Assembly: GCA_020161405.1 (NCBI GenBank)
Contig: JAIUOD010000001.1
Location: 682,001-746,000 of the forward strand
DNA from: Pseudomonadota bacterium
Lineage (GTDB): Bacteria > Pseudomonadota > Alphaproteobacteria > Caulobacterales > Aquidulcibacteraceae
DNA length: 64,000 bases
Reading direction: 5' to 3'
The stretch's first letter is position 1; every line of letters begins with the position of its first letter. Under the pieces are notes generated by a model. The model was not told the DNA's origin. It made no database searches and was given only the letters and a program-made list of their open reading frames with translations. Shown here in pieces: positions 36,977 through 45,840 of the stretch. A program made the translations under genes and the position numbers.

Positions 36977-37648
36977 TTGATAAAAGAAGATCCACAAATT
37001 GAAGAGATAAAACCACCTTTACATGAATCAATTTATGTAAAGCTTAGACAATCATTAGCACGCGGCGAACTTGCACCAGGGCAGGCTTTAAGCCTTCGAA
37101 ACCTTGCGTCAAGTTTTGGTGGTTCTGTAACCCCTGTTCGTGATGCAGTATGGCGATTAACTGCGGAATATGCATTACATATTGGCCCAACAAGGCGCAT
37201 TTCTGTTCCACAATTAAAAAAATCTGAGATACGCGAATTATTGCGCGTTCGCGCATTGCTAGAGCCAGAAGCTGCGGGAATTGCTATAAAAAATATAAGT
37301 AGTGCCACAATTGATAAAATGCGCATTGCTGATGAAAACATGAACCATGCCGTTAAAAATGGCGATGTTGCGCAATATATGGCATGCAATCACGATTTTC
37401 ACTTTCATCTTTATCGCGCCAGCGGTTCAAGTGTTTTAGTCCCAATGATTGAGGCTTTGTGGGTAAGATTTGGCCCCTTTATGCGCCACGCCTATCCCGA
37501 TGTTTCGGGAATGAATGGCGTTGAAGACCACCATGCCGAAGCATTAAGCGCATTAAAACGTGGCGATGATTTTGGTCTTAAACGTGCGATAGCCGCCGAT
37601 GTTAATGATGGCCTTAAATTCTTGCTTCATGATTTGGGTGAAAGTTAG
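36977..37648 (+). CDS. GntR family transcriptional regulator (FCD subfamily)
   Basis: About 223 residues from the TTG at 36977, which has GGGCGG 9-14 bases upstream; another TTG at 36947 overlaps the putative operator. The winged helix at the N-terminus includes LRNLASSFGGSVTPVRDAVWRL, and the FCD effector domain begins ELLRVRALLEPEAAGIAI, with metal-site histidines in HDFHFHLY and near HAEAL. The divergent amine oxidase-GabD operon suggests control of putrescine or GABA use. It ends four bases before the convergent response regulator gene. Confidence 0.88.
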   Translation: MIKEDPQIEEIKPPLHESIYVKLRQSLARGELAPGQALSLRNLASSFGGSVTPVRDAVWRLTAEYALHIGPTRRISVPQLKKSEIRELLRVRALLEPEAAGIAIKNISSATIDKMRIADENMNHAVKNGDVAQYMACNHDFHFHLYRASGSSVLVPMIEALWVRFGPFMRHAYPDVSGMNGVEDHHAEALSALKRGDDFGLKRAIAADVNDGLKFLLHDLGES

Positions 37649-37652
37649 GCCC

Positions 37653-38294
37653 CTAACCTATTAATTTATACCCCCCTTCATCGGTAACAAGCGCTTCTTT
37701 ATCACCCAAAATCGTGGCAAGCTTTTGGCGCAATCTATATATGTGTGTTTCAAGTGTGTGGGTTGTAACGCCTTCATTATAACGCCAAACTTCACGCAAT
37801 AATTCTTCCCGTGAAACACAATTTGGGCGCGCTTGGTTTAAATAGGCGATAATTTCAACTTCTTTTTCGGTTAGTTTTAATTCTTCGCCATCTTTGCCCA
37901 CTAATGCATGGCGTGCTGCGACATAAGAATTGCCAAAAATTGAAAGATTTTCGAGCGCATTTAATTCACGCTGACGCAATATTGCACGTATTTTAACTTC
38001 TAATTGCTGTAATCTGAATGGGCTTTTGATAATTTCTTGGTTTGGAAATTTGGATTTTGTATTTTTATTCTCAATTGTAAGAATTGGAATTTCATATTTT
38101 CCATTTTCGATTTGAACATTCTTCTCTGTTAAGTTTTGAATTATTAGTGATAGTTTGCTGATTTCATTGATTTTATCATCGAAACTGCTTTTCATCACAG
38201 GCTCAAAATCACCAAGCCCCAATAGAAAATCGTTAATTGCGCTACCTTGAATTTCATCAAAATCCAATAATAAGATTTTATTTTTCTTTGCCAT
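37653..38294 (-). CDS. Winged-helix response regulator-like protein with degenerate receiver
   Basis: 213 residues. The C-terminal OmpR/PhoB DNA-binding domain is clear: LTEKEVEIIAYLNQA, REELLREVWRY and HTLETHIYRLRQKL. The N-terminal 110 residues have receiver-like spacing (ILLLDFDEIQGSAINDFLL, then a hydrophobic LSLIIQNL strand), but the phosphoacceptor Asp is replaced by Gln or Asn. It should therefore act without phosphorylation or respond to another signal. No histidine kinase gene is near. It is divergent from a YkuD-type L,D-transpeptidase gene with only 43 bases between. Confidence 0.8.
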   Translation of the reverse strand: MAKKNKILLLDFDEIQGSAINDFLLGLGDFEPVMKSSFDDKINEISKLSLIIQNLTEKNVQIENGKYEIPILTIENKNTKSKFPNQEIIKSPFRLQQLEVKIRAILRQRELNALENLSIFGNSYVAARHALVGKDGEELKLTEKEVEIIAYLNQARPNCVSREELLREVWRYNEGVTTHTLETHIYRLRQKLATILGDKEALVTDEGGYKLIG

Positions 38295-38337
38295 GCTATA
38301 ATATTATCGTGAAACTAAAATTTGCAAAGCCATAAAG

Positions 38338-38865
38338 ATGAAGAATATGAATTTTAAAGTTATTTCCGATGACGGAACCAATAAGGGCGAAATTAAAATT
38401 GATGGAAAATGGATTAAATGTGCGCTTGGTAAAAATGGAACCATTGATGCAAATTTAAAACGTGAAGGCGATGGCAAAACCCCGATTGGCAAATGGCCAA
38501 TTCGCAAAGTCTATTATCGTGCCGATAAAATTGAAAAACCAATATCGCCCTTTGAAACCATAGCCATTGAAGAAAACTTTGGCTGGTGCGATGCAGCTGG
38601 TGACGTGAATTATAATAAATTTGTTACACACCCATATCCTGTTTCTGCGGAACACCTTTGGCGAAAAGATGAATTATACGATATTTGCGTTGTTCTTGGT
38701 CATAATGATGATCCGGTTGTTGATAAAATGGGTTCGGCGATTTTTCTTCATGTTGCGCACGAAAATTACAAGCCAACCGAGGGGTGCGTTGCCGTTAAGA
38801 TTGGCGATTTGCAAAACCTATTATCAATTGCAAAGATTGATAGTGCGGTGGAAATTTTGGCTTAA
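38338..38865 (+). CDS. L,D-transpeptidase family protein (YkuD domain)
   Basis: 175 residues. The catalytic region is HVAHENYKPTEGCVAV, with the His pair and nucleophilic Cys of YkuD domains, preceded by REGDGKTPIGKWPI, which is typical of the short L,D-transpeptidases. No signal peptide is evident at the N-terminus, unlike the YafK-like protein at 22988, so export or a start further upstream needs another explanation. It would form or edit 3-3 crosslinks in peptidoglycan. It shares TTAA stops with yggS. Confidence 0.85.
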   Translation: MKNMNFKVISDDGTNKGEIKIDGKWIKCALGKNGTIDANLKREGDGKTPIGKWPIRKVYYRADKIEKPISPFETIAIEENFGWCDAAGDVNYNKFVTHPYPVSAEHLWRKDELYDICVVLGHNDDPVVDKMGSAIFLHVAHENYKPTEGCVAVKIGDLQNLLSIAKIDSAVEILA

Positions 38866-39491
38866 CGTTCGCCAAAAAGTGCGGTTCCAACTCTTATATG
38901 TGTGGCACCAAATTTAATGGCTGTTTCAAAGTCACCACTCATCCCCATTGATAATTGGCTTAAGCCATTATTTTTTGCCATTTTTGCCAATAAAGCAAAA
39001 TAAGGACCAGACGGTCTTTCATTGGGCGGAATACACATTAGGCCAATTGGATTAATTTCATATTCTTTTCGAAGTGAGTTTAAGAAATTATCAAAGTCGC
39101 GTGGCAAAACACCCGCCTTTTGTGGTTCTTCACCGATATTTACCTGTATCAAAAACTCCGGGGTTTTAACGCCTTTATCGCGTAATTTTACTATTTCCTT
39201 TACAAGGCTTGGCCTATCAAGGGTTTCAATAACGTCAAATAATTGCATAGCATCAAGAGTTTTATTTGATTGCAATGGGCCGATTAAGCGAATTTGCACA
39301 TCATTTGGTTTGTTTTGCGCAAAATGTTGAATACCTTCTTGAACCCGATTTTCACCAAAAAATTTCTGACCGAAATTTATCGCGTTTTCCACAATTTCAT
39401 TGTTCTGCGTTTTGCACGCCGCCACCAAAGTAATTTCATTTTCATCGCGATTGCAATTTTTCGCCGCAATCTTGATTTTTTCCAAAATCAT
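38862..39491 (-). CDS. yggS: YggS family pyridoxal phosphate homeostasis protein
   Basis: 209 residues from the ATG at 39491, which has AAAGG 8 bases upstream; an in-frame ATG at 39530 would lengthen it by 13 residues. The PLP lysine is in LVAACKTQ, followed by FGENRVQEG, and the phosphate-binding end SMGMSGDFETAIKFGATHIRVG is that of the YggS/PROSC family. It binds PLP and keeps its level balanced, without known catalysis. The gene is divergent from the ThiE-like gene. Confidence 0.92.
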   Translation of the reverse strand: MILEKIKIAAKNCNRDENEITLVAACKTQNNEIVENAINFGQKFFGENRVQEGIQHFAQNKPNDVQIRLIGPLQSNKTLDAMQLFDVIETLDRPSLVKEIVKLRDKGVKTPEFLIQVNIGEEPQKAGVLPRDFDNFLNSLRKEYEINPIGLMCIPPNERPSGPYFALLAKMAKNNGLSQLSMGMSGDFETAIKFGATHIRVGTALFGER

Positions 39492-39528
39492 ATTGCGCCT
39501 TTTACCAAAATCATTAAAACCATTTTCC

Positions 39529-40101
39529 ATGAATGAGCTAATAAAACAAATTAATGAATTTGCAAAATATCAATATCGTAGAAATAGCAAATTGAAAGTT
39601 TTTGCTCTAACTGATCCCAAAAGATCTGTATCGGCATTGGTGTTAGAAAAAGAATTAGATATTAATATTGAAATTATATTACGAACTTTTGGCGATGAAA
39701 ATTTAATTATTGACCTAAAAAAACCACATCGTTTTTTTGCAACAATTGGCACAAGAACCGCAAGGAAATATAATATCAAAGGAGTTCATATTCCATCAAA
39801 ACGCAAAAATAATCTTAATTATAAAAACCAAAATATTAATATAAGTGCTTCAGCACATAATTTACGACAAATTCATCGCGCACTAAAATTTAAAGCGGAT
39901 TTTATTTTGGTTTCAGTTGCATTTTTCTCTAAAAGTCCAAGCGCAACATCAAGACCATTAGGGCCAATAAAAATTGCAAATATCTGTAGGCTTTTTCCAA
40001 AAGCAAATATAATAGCGCTTGGCGGAATTAATATAAAAACCGCAAAAAGATTAGAAAAAATAGGAATAAAGGGGTTTGCAGGCGTAAGTTTTAAAAATTA
40101 A
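39529..40101 (+). CDS. Thiamine phosphate synthase-like protein (ThiE/TenI fold)
   Basis: 190 residues from the ATG at 39529. The opening KLKVFALTDPKR and the C-terminal IIALGGINIKTAKRL, followed by GFAGVSF, are characteristic of the ThiE/TenI barrel. The middle contains SPSATSRPLGP in place of the usual GTxTK phosphate motif, as in the short alphaproteobacterial relatives. Other thiamine genes are not near, so TenI-like or unknown activity is possible. No ribosome site is seen before this ATG, which makes the start uncertain. The stop shares TTAA with the NtrZ-like gene. Confidence 0.72.
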   Translation: MNELIKQINEFAKYQYRRNSKLKVFALTDPKRSVSALVLEKELDINIEIILRTFGDENLIIDLKKPHRFFATIGTRTARKYNIKGVHIPSKRKNNLNYKNQNINISASAHNLRQIHRALKFKADFILVSVAFFSKSPSATSRPLGPIKIANICRLFPKANIIALGGINIKTAKRLEKIGIKGFAGVSFKN

Positions 40102-40526
40102 AAACGAAATGCAGATTCAACTTTAACACTTGGGCCAGATTTTTCTTTTTTGTTTTTATCAACAGGCGAAAAATTATCTTGTGGCAAAACTACCTGACCA
40201 CCTATACGGAAATTTTTTGATAAATCATAAAAGGCGCCAGCACTAGTTTGGCCTTTTTGTAAGTCATTTGGTCTTTGTGATTGCTCTTTCATGCCAAAAG
40301 TTACACCCCATTTTGATTTAGGGCTAAATTTAAGGCTTGCTTTTGAATCGCCGCGCGGCGTCCAAGCATTAACACCAGATTCAAATTCCGAACCAAAAGT
40401 AAATCTTTCATACCATGGCGCAGCAGAACGCGTAACAGTTTGTTTTGAATCAGCATAAGCAGCACCAGACGCAAAAGAAGCGCCCATGCAAACTAGTGAT
40501 ACCAAAATTAATCCAAACTTTTTCAC
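40098..40526 (-). CDS. NtrZ family periplasmic protein
   Basis: 142 residues with a clear signal peptide (FGLILVSLVCMGASFASGAAYA). The mature part has KWGVTFGM and AGAFYDLSKNFRIGGQV, and ends VESAFRF. I recall this pattern from NtrZ of Caulobacterales, a periplasmic inhibitor of the NtrY histidine kinase. Its place two genes away from leuS, next to a DUF3576 gene, agrees with the order near the Caulobacter origin. The terminal Phe is also seen in small outer-membrane barrels, which is the main alternative. Confidence 0.62.
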   Translation of the reverse strand: MKKFGLILVSLVCMGASFASGAAYADSKQTVTRSAAPWYERFTFGSEFESGVNAWTPRGDSKASLKFSPKSKWGVTFGMKEQSQRPNDLQKGQTSAGAFYDLSKNFRIGGQVVLPQDNFSPVDKNKKEKSGPSVKVESAFRF

Positions 40527-40965
40527 GTCAATAATTCCAAACCAAGGCTTTTAATAAGCCAATTGGCATCTTTAAACTCGATAGTCCTACCAAAACATTA
40601 AGCAAAGTTTAGCAAAACTCATACAAATCTACACATGCATTGTTACAAGTATATTTCATTATAAGTTTTTTCAAGAAGCTTTTTCTTTACAAATGTTCAA
40701 TATGGCAATTTATCCGTCATTTTGTTGAAATCGTTGCTATTATGACACTGATTCATGAATTTGGTTTAATATTACCCGCAAGTTTGGTTAAATTAAATAT
40801 GTTTAAAATCAACCTCTATGATTTTTAATATAATTTGCGGCAATTGCTGCTTGCCAAAGCTGATGGCTTGTCTAAAGCTAAATATTGCTTTAATTGCTTT
40901 TTCATTATGGTGTATTTTACCCATAATGATATAAGCATGTGTCTTTTTTAAGTTGGAGAAGTTCA
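40527..40965. other. 439-bp intergenic region between NtrZ-like and DUF3576 genes
   Basis: The longest stretch without a supported gene. It holds divergent promoters, a small hairpin GGCTT-N5-AAGCC near the NtrZ end, AT-rich DNA, and a perfect inverted repeat at 40903-40928. A 62-codon frame starting at 40640 has no ribosome site or recognisable domain and is not accepted. No tRNA-like or CtrA-box (TTAA-N7-TTAA) structure is seen. Confidence 0.6.
40903..40928. promoter_or_regulatory. Inverted repeat upstream of the DUF3576 gene
   Basis: CATTATGG (40903-40910) and CCATAATG (40921-40928) are perfect 8-bp arms with a 10-base spacer. TATAAG (40930-40935), a possible -10 box, follows directly, and the gene starts 31 bases further on, which suits a repressor or activator site. 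Confidence 0.4.
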
Positions 40966-41454
40966 ATGCGCAATACTGCGCTTAAATCCCTAATGATTTT
41001 GGCATTAATTGCCCCCGTAAGTGCTTGCGCACATAAACTTAAATCTACACAGGCGTCTAATAATGATGTTAATGTAGTAAAAACTAAAAATGTTACCAAG
41101 GCGCGCGTTAAGCCTGGTGGTGCGAGCATTGGTGTTAATGGCTTTTTATGGCGTGCAACACTTGATACTTTAAACTTTATGCCAACCTTAGCAGCGGATC
41201 CATTTGGTGGAACTTTCATCACTGATTGGCATTCAAGCAATGAAAAACCAGATGAACGTTTCAAAATTCAAGTTTTCATCCTTGATACACGTCTTCGTGC
41301 TGATGGTATTGCTGTACAAGTATTCCGCCAAACAAGAAATGGCGCAGAATGGGTTGATGCAAGCGTTGATCCAGACACTTCATTACAGATTGAAAATGCA
41401 ATTTTGACACGTGCGCGTCAATTACGTATTGCAACCCTCGAATCAAATAAATAA
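40966..41454 (+). CDS. DUF3576 domain-containing lipoprotein
   Basis: 162 residues from the ATG at 40966, which has GGAG 8 bases before it; an upstream in-frame start at 40939 is rejected because it would hide the signal. The lipobox APVSAC gives a lipid-modified Cys around residue 19. The mature part contains IGVNGFLWRATLDTLNFMP and GGTFITDWHSS, then a long beta-rich stretch with FKIQVFILDTRLRADGIAVQV, the DUF3576 core. Its role is unknown; the gene lies next to leuS and lptE in many Alphaproteobacteria. Confidence 0.85.
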   Translation: MRNTALKSLMILALIAPVSACAHKLKSTQASNNDVNVVKTKNVTKARVKPGGASIGVNGFLWRATLDTLNFMPTLAADPFGGTFITDWHSSNEKPDERFKIQVFILDTRLRADGIAVQVFRQTRNGAEWVDASVDPDTSLQIENAILTRARQLRIATLESNK

Positions 41455-41545
41455 AGCAAGAAAGAGAGTCATTTTGCGATTCAGTTGAAATGTAAAATGC
41501 TCTTTTGGGCATGTTCATTTCGCTATGATTGACCTGCCCTATAAA

Positions 41546-41588
41546 GCGTTTCCCAAAAAGTGTTTAACGGTTTTTGGATAAGAAACGC
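41546..41588. repeat. Nested palindromic element, copy 2 (upstream of leuS)
   Basis: Outer arms GCGTTTC (41546-41552) and GAAACGC (41582-41588); inner arms CAAAAA (41554-41559) and TTTTTG (41571-41576). Read on the minus strand it has the order arm, TTATC, CAAAAA, CCG-containing loop, TTTTTG, G, arm, matching copy 1 at 2971-3012 with compensating changes. Confidence 0.7.
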
Positions 41589-41662
41589 GGCAAACAAATT
41601 AGGCGAGTGCCTCGTTTCGATTTAATCGATATGAGAAAAAGCACGAGTATGCAGGAAAAATT

Positions 41663-44290
41663 ATGACAAGCGAAATTAATGCCCCTTTCAAAAATAATAT
41701 GTCGGCGAAATTCGATGCAAAGGCTATCGAAGCAAAACAGCGTGCGCGTTGGGATGATGCCAAATTATTCGAATGTGGAAAATTCGATAAAAATAGAAAA
41801 AAATCATATGTTTTAGAAATGTTCCCCTATCCATCTGGGCGCATTCATATGGGGCATGTACGTAATTATGCACTAGGCGATGTTATAGCACGCCGTAAAC
41901 ATGCCGAAGGTTATCAAGTTTTGCACCCAATGGGTTGGGATGCTTTTGGCTTGCCAGCCGAAAATGCAGCGCGTGAGCGCGGTGAACACCCTGGCATTTG
42001 GACTTATTCAAATATTGAAACGATGAAGGGCCAATTAAAACAACTTGGGCTTTCAATCGATTGGACGCGCGAATTAGCAACCTGCAATAAAAATTATTAT
42101 AAACATCAGCAAAGAATTTTTACCGAGATGTTCAGTCTTGGCCTTGTTTATCGCAAAAATTCAAAAGTAAATTGGGACCCTGTTGATGAATGCGTCCTTG
42201 CAAATGAGCAAGTGGTTGATGGTCGTGGTTGGCGTTCTGGTGCTTTGGTTGAACAGCGCGAATTAAGCCAATGGTTTTTCAAAATCACCGAATTTGCTGA
42301 TGACTTGATTGATGGCCTAAAAACTTTGGATAAATGGCCAGAGAGGGTTGTTAGCCAACAAACTAATTGGATTGGTCGCTCTGAAGGCTTAAAATTCAAA
42401 TTTGATATTGCCAGTAATGATAAAACAAACTTAAACCAAGTTGAAGTCTATACCACGCGCCCTGATACATTATTTGGCGCAAGCTTTGTTGCAATTGCCG
42501 CAGATCATCCATTAGCAAAAGAATTAGAAGAAAAAAATACTGAAATTGCTGAATTTAATAAATCTTGCCGCTTAAGTGCCGTTACAGCAGAGGCAATAGA
42601 AACCCAAGAAAAGCGTGGCATTTATACGGGCCTTGAGGTTATTCATCCATTTGATGAGAGCCGCAAAGTTCCCGTTTGGATCGCAAATTTTGTTTTAATG
42701 GATTACGGCACTGGTGCAGTTTTTGGCTGCCCTGCACATGATCAACGTGATTTGGATTTTGCACGTAAATATGATTTGAATGTTACGCCTGTAATCTTAC
42801 CAAATGGCGCAAATGCCAATGAATTTAGTGTTGGCAACGAAGCCTATACCGAGGATGGCACAATTTTTAATTCACAATTCCTTGATGGAATGAATATAAT
42901 TGATGGCAAACGCGCGGCAATTGATAAAATGGTTGCATTAAATCGCGGAGAAGCAGCAATTAATTTCCGCCTTCGTGATTGGGGTGTTTCGCGACAAAGA
43001 TATTGGGGTTGCCCTATTCCAATTATTCATTGTGATACATGTGGGGCCGTCCCCGAAAAAATTGAAAATTTGCCAATTGAATTGCCTGAAGATGTGACAT
43101 TTGCTGGCTCTGGTAATCCACTTGATGCACATCCGACATGGAAACATACTAATTGCCCTAAATGTGGCAAGGCAGCGCTTCGTGAAACCGATACATTGGA
43201 TACTTTTGTAGATTCATCATGGTATTGGGCGCGTTTTTGTGGTCTTAATCCTGATGCGCCAACTGATGTTGAAGAAGCAAACAGCTTTTTACCTGTTGAT
43301 CATTATATTGGCGGTATTGAACATGCGGTTTTGCATCTTTTATACTCACGCTTCTTCTCCCGTGCTTTAAAGAAAATTGGGCATGTAAATGTAGAAGAGC
43401 CGTTCAACCACCTTTTCACACAAGGCATGGTAACGCATGCAACCTTTAAATCAGAGGGTGGCGAATGGGTATATCCATCAGATGTTACCATTAATGGCAA
43501 GGATTGTTTCGTTACCGAAACGGGCGTTAAGGTCAAAATTGGCCCAAGTGAAAAAATGTCAAAATCCAAAAAGAACACGATTGACCCTGAAAACATTGTT
43601 GCCACTTATGGCGCCGATGTTGCGCGTGTCTTTGTACTATCGGATTCACCGCCAGACAGGGATTTTGAATGGTCGCAATCAGGAATAGAAGGCGCTTCAC
43701 GCTTTATTTCACGGGTTTGGGCATTATTCTATAATCATATTTCCACAAGTGATTTTTCAAAAGTTAAACCAATTGAGATTGAATCATTAAATGGAAAAGC
43801 ACTTGAAATAATGAAAGCGGCGCATAAAGCTATTTCAAACGTTAGTGTCTATATTGATCAACTTAAATTCAATGCCGCAATTGCCAATATGTATGAATTT
43901 TTGAATACATTGCGCCAATATGAAAATTTAAGCGATGAAAATGATATTGATGCACGTCACGAAGCTTTGATAATTTTCTTGAAATTATTGCAACCTTTTG
44001 CGCCCCATATGGCGGAAGAATTATGGACTTTATTTGGCAATGATGGATATTGCGTAAAAGCAGCATGGCCAATTGCTGATGCACGCCTTATTATAAGTGA
44101 TGAAGTAACTTTACCAATTCAGATTAATGGCAAAAAACGCGACGAAATAACTGTCCCTAAAGGCCTTAGCCAAGAGGAAATTGAAGTTATTGCTAAAAGC
44201 GCGAATGGTGTTAAATCTCATTTGGCGGGGAAAAATATCCGCAAATTTATTTTGGTTAAAGACCGAATTATTAATATCGTTACGGATTAA
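41663..44290 (+). CDS. leuS: Leucyl-tRNA synthetase
   Basis: 875 residues, standard for bacterial LeuRS. It charges tRNA-Leu with leucine and ATP. Class I motifs are HMGH in [16 protein letters not shown] and KMSKS in [13 protein letters not shown]. The CP1 editing domain has [12 protein letters not shown] and [16 protein letters not shown] zinc-type CPKCGKAA stretch lies in the middle. AGGAA precedes the ATG. lptE follows after 6 bases and holA after that, forming an operon. Confidence 0.97.
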   Translation: MTSEINAPFKNNMSAKFDAKAIEAKQRARWDDAKLFECGKFDKNRKKSYVLEMFPYPSGRIHMGHVRNYALGDVIARRKHAEGYQVLHPMGWDAFGLPAENAARERGEHPGIWTYSNIETMKGQLKQLGLSIDWTRELATCNKNYYKHQQRIFTEMFSLGLVYRKNSKVNWDPVDECVLANEQVVDGRGWRSGALVEQRELSQWFFKITEFADDLIDGLKTLDKWPERVVSQQTNWIGRSEGLKFKFDIASNDKTNLNQVEVYTTRPDTLFGASFVAIAADHPLAKELEEKNTEIAEFNKSCRLSAVTAEAIETQEKRGIYTGLEVIHPFDESRKVPVWIANFVLMDYGTGAVFGCPAHDQRDLDFARKYDLNVTPVILPNGANANEFSVGNEAYTEDGTIFNSQFLDGMNIIDGKRAAIDKMVALNRGEAAINFRLRDWGVSRQRYWGCPIPIIHCDTCGAVPEKIENLPIELPEDVTFAGSGNPLDAHPTWKHTNCPKCGKAALRETDTLDTFVDSSWYWARFCGLNPDAPTDVEEANSFLPVDHYIGGIEHAVLHLLYSRFFSRALKKIGHVNVEEPFNHLFTQGMVTHATFKSEGGEWVYPSDVTINGKDCFVTETGVKVKIGPSEKMSKSKKNTIDPENIVATYGADVARVFVLSDSPPDRDFEWSQSGIEGASRFISRVWALFYNHISTSDFSKVKPIEIESLNGKALEIMKAAHKAISNVSVYIDQLKFNAAIANMYEFLNTLRQYENLSDENDIDARHEALIIFLKLLQPFAPHMAEELWTLFGNDGYCVKAAWPIADARLIISDEVTLPIQINGKKRDEITVPKGLSQEEIEVIAKSANGVKSHLAGKNIRKFILVKDRIINIVTD

Positions 44291-44296
44291 TTTTTT

Positions 44297-44788
44297 ATGC
44301 CTATATCTTTTTTAAAGCGCCTTTTTGTTGGTTTACTTGCTTTATTATTTATCGCTCCGCTTAATGCATGTGGTTTTCAACCACTTTATGCAAATGGTGA
44401 AAGTGGGCTTGGTGCGATTAATATTAAACCAATTGATGGCCGTATAGGATATTTGGTTGGTCAACAATTAAGCCGCAAATTTGGCGATTCTGAAAGTTCA
44501 AACGCAAGAGTTTTAAAGGTCACAATTAAAAACTCTTTTTCAAATGCTGCCCTTGGTCAAAATTCATTTACTACAAGAACAATTGTAACTTCCAATGTAA
44601 ATTATGAACTAGATGGCATTGGCAATAATCCAAAAATTACTGGAAGTTTTTCTGAAACTAGTGGCTATGATGTTGTTGGTAATGCATATGGTGAAGTTGC
44701 CTTTGCCGCTGACGCAGAAGATAAATTATCAAATGTGATTAGTGATAGGATTTGGTTGGAAATTCTTCGTAAATCGCATAATAAATAA
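44297..44788 (+). CDS. lptE: LPS-assembly lipoprotein LptE
   Basis: 163 residues. The signal peptide with lipobox LNACGFQPLY near residue 25 is the classic LptE beginning. LptE plugs the LptD barrel and guides lipopolysaccharide to the outer leaflet. The rest is beta-rich, with LLVGQQLSRKF-type helix (YLVGQQLSRKFGD) and a C-terminal helix. It lies between leuS and holA, its usual position in Proteobacteria. Confidence 0.87.
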   Translation: MPISFLKRLFVGLLALLFIAPLNACGFQPLYANGESGLGAINIKPIDGRIGYLVGQQLSRKFGDSESSNARVLKVTIKNSFSNAALGQNSFTTRTIVTSNVNYELDGIGNNPKITGSFSETSGYDVVGNAYGEVAFAADAEDKLSNVISDRIWLEILRKSHNK

Positions 44789-44790
44789 TA

Positions 44791-45840
44791 ATGGTCGCAT
44801 TTAAAAAAATTGATGAAGCATTTCGGGAATTAAAATCGCCAAATCCCGCACGATGTTTCATGGTTTATGGTCCTGATTCTGGAATATGTGAACAACAAAT
44901 AATTGAAGCATCAAAAATCTATAAAGCGCATTTTCCAAATTGTGATATTAATAGGTTTAGTGAAGATGATATAGGGCGTGATTTTGCCAGTTTTGAAAAT
45001 TCGGTTTGTGCCGCAAGTCTTTTTGGCAATTCCTCTATTGCAATAATACGCGTACGAAATGATTCTATCTCATCAAAATTATCGGCTTTATTAAGTGATA
45101 TTGATTCCAACAAAATTGAATTAAGCGGCGCAATCCTTATATTCTCTTCAAGCCTTACTAATAAGTCAAAACTTGTTCAAGCATTTGAAAAATCTAATAA
45201 TGCACTAATTATAAGGCTTTTTGAGCCTACAAAACTTGAATTAATAAATATAATTAAGGCAAAAGCCCAAGCGGAAAATGTTTCTATAAATAAAGATGCA
45301 ATTGATGCCATTTTAAATGATACGATTAATGATTCAAACTCACTATTAGCGCAAATGGAAAACCTTGCGCTTTATGTCGGCCCAGGAAATGAGATTGATA
45401 TTAATGCGATAGAAGCACTTAATGTTAATAATAGGGAAAGTGGTATTGATGAAATGGTAAATGCGCTTTTTGTCGGTAATTCAAAAGTGTGTTTGATATC
45501 TTCTAATCGACTTTTAAAAACAGGTAGCGCGATTATCCCCATGCTAAACGCCTTAACTCGGCGTTGCTTACTTTTAAATAATATATATTCAGAAATAGCA
45601 AATGGGCGAACCGCAAGTGAAATTGTAAAAGACAAGCGCAGCAGCATTTTTTGGAAAGAACAAGATATTATAATTCGCCAATGCAATATATGGAATCGCA
45701 AAGCAATTGAGCGCGCATTGCATGAAATTATTCTTGCTGATGCAAAATGCAAAACAACAAACTTACCGCAAGAAGAAATCTTCGAACGGCTTATCATGCG
45801 CCTTAGTGAATATGCAAAAGCTCTAACAAATCGTAATTAA
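44791..45840 (+). CDS. holA: DNA polymerase III subunit delta
   Basis: 349 residues. HolA is the clamp-loader delta subunit that opens the beta ring. The N-terminal CFMVYGPDSGICEQQI matches the degenerate nucleotide site of delta, and the C-terminal part contains LTRRCLLLNNIYSEI and RQCNIWNRKAIERAL as in the family. It starts two bases after lptE and its stop shares TTAA with parB. Confidence 0.88.
   Translation: MVAFKKIDEAFRELKSPNPARCFMVYGPDSGICEQQIIEASKIYKAHFPNCDINRFSEDDIGRDFASFENSVCAASLFGNSSIAIIRVRNDSISSKLSALLSDIDSNKIELSGAILIFSSSLTNKSKLVQAFEKSNNALIIRLFEPTKLELINIIKAKAQAENVSINKDAIDAILNDTINDSNSLLAQMENLALYVGPGNEIDINAIEALNVNNRESGIDEMVNALFVGNSKVCLISSNRLLKTGSAIIPMLNALTRRCLLLNNIYSEIANGRTASEIVKDKRSSIFWKEQDIIIRQCNIWNRKAIERALHEIILADAKCKTTNLPQEEIFERLIMRLSEYAKALTNRN

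Noticed and set aside
40780..40815. Possible CtrA box (TTAA repeats near 40790-40806)
   Set aside because: The spacing between TTAA halves is 6 (or 11) bases, not the 7 required by the TTAA-N7-TTAA consensus.
40640..40828. 62-codon open frame in the NtrZ-DUF3576 gap
   Set aside because: No ribosome site, no recognisable domain; the AT-rich DNA explains a chance open frame.
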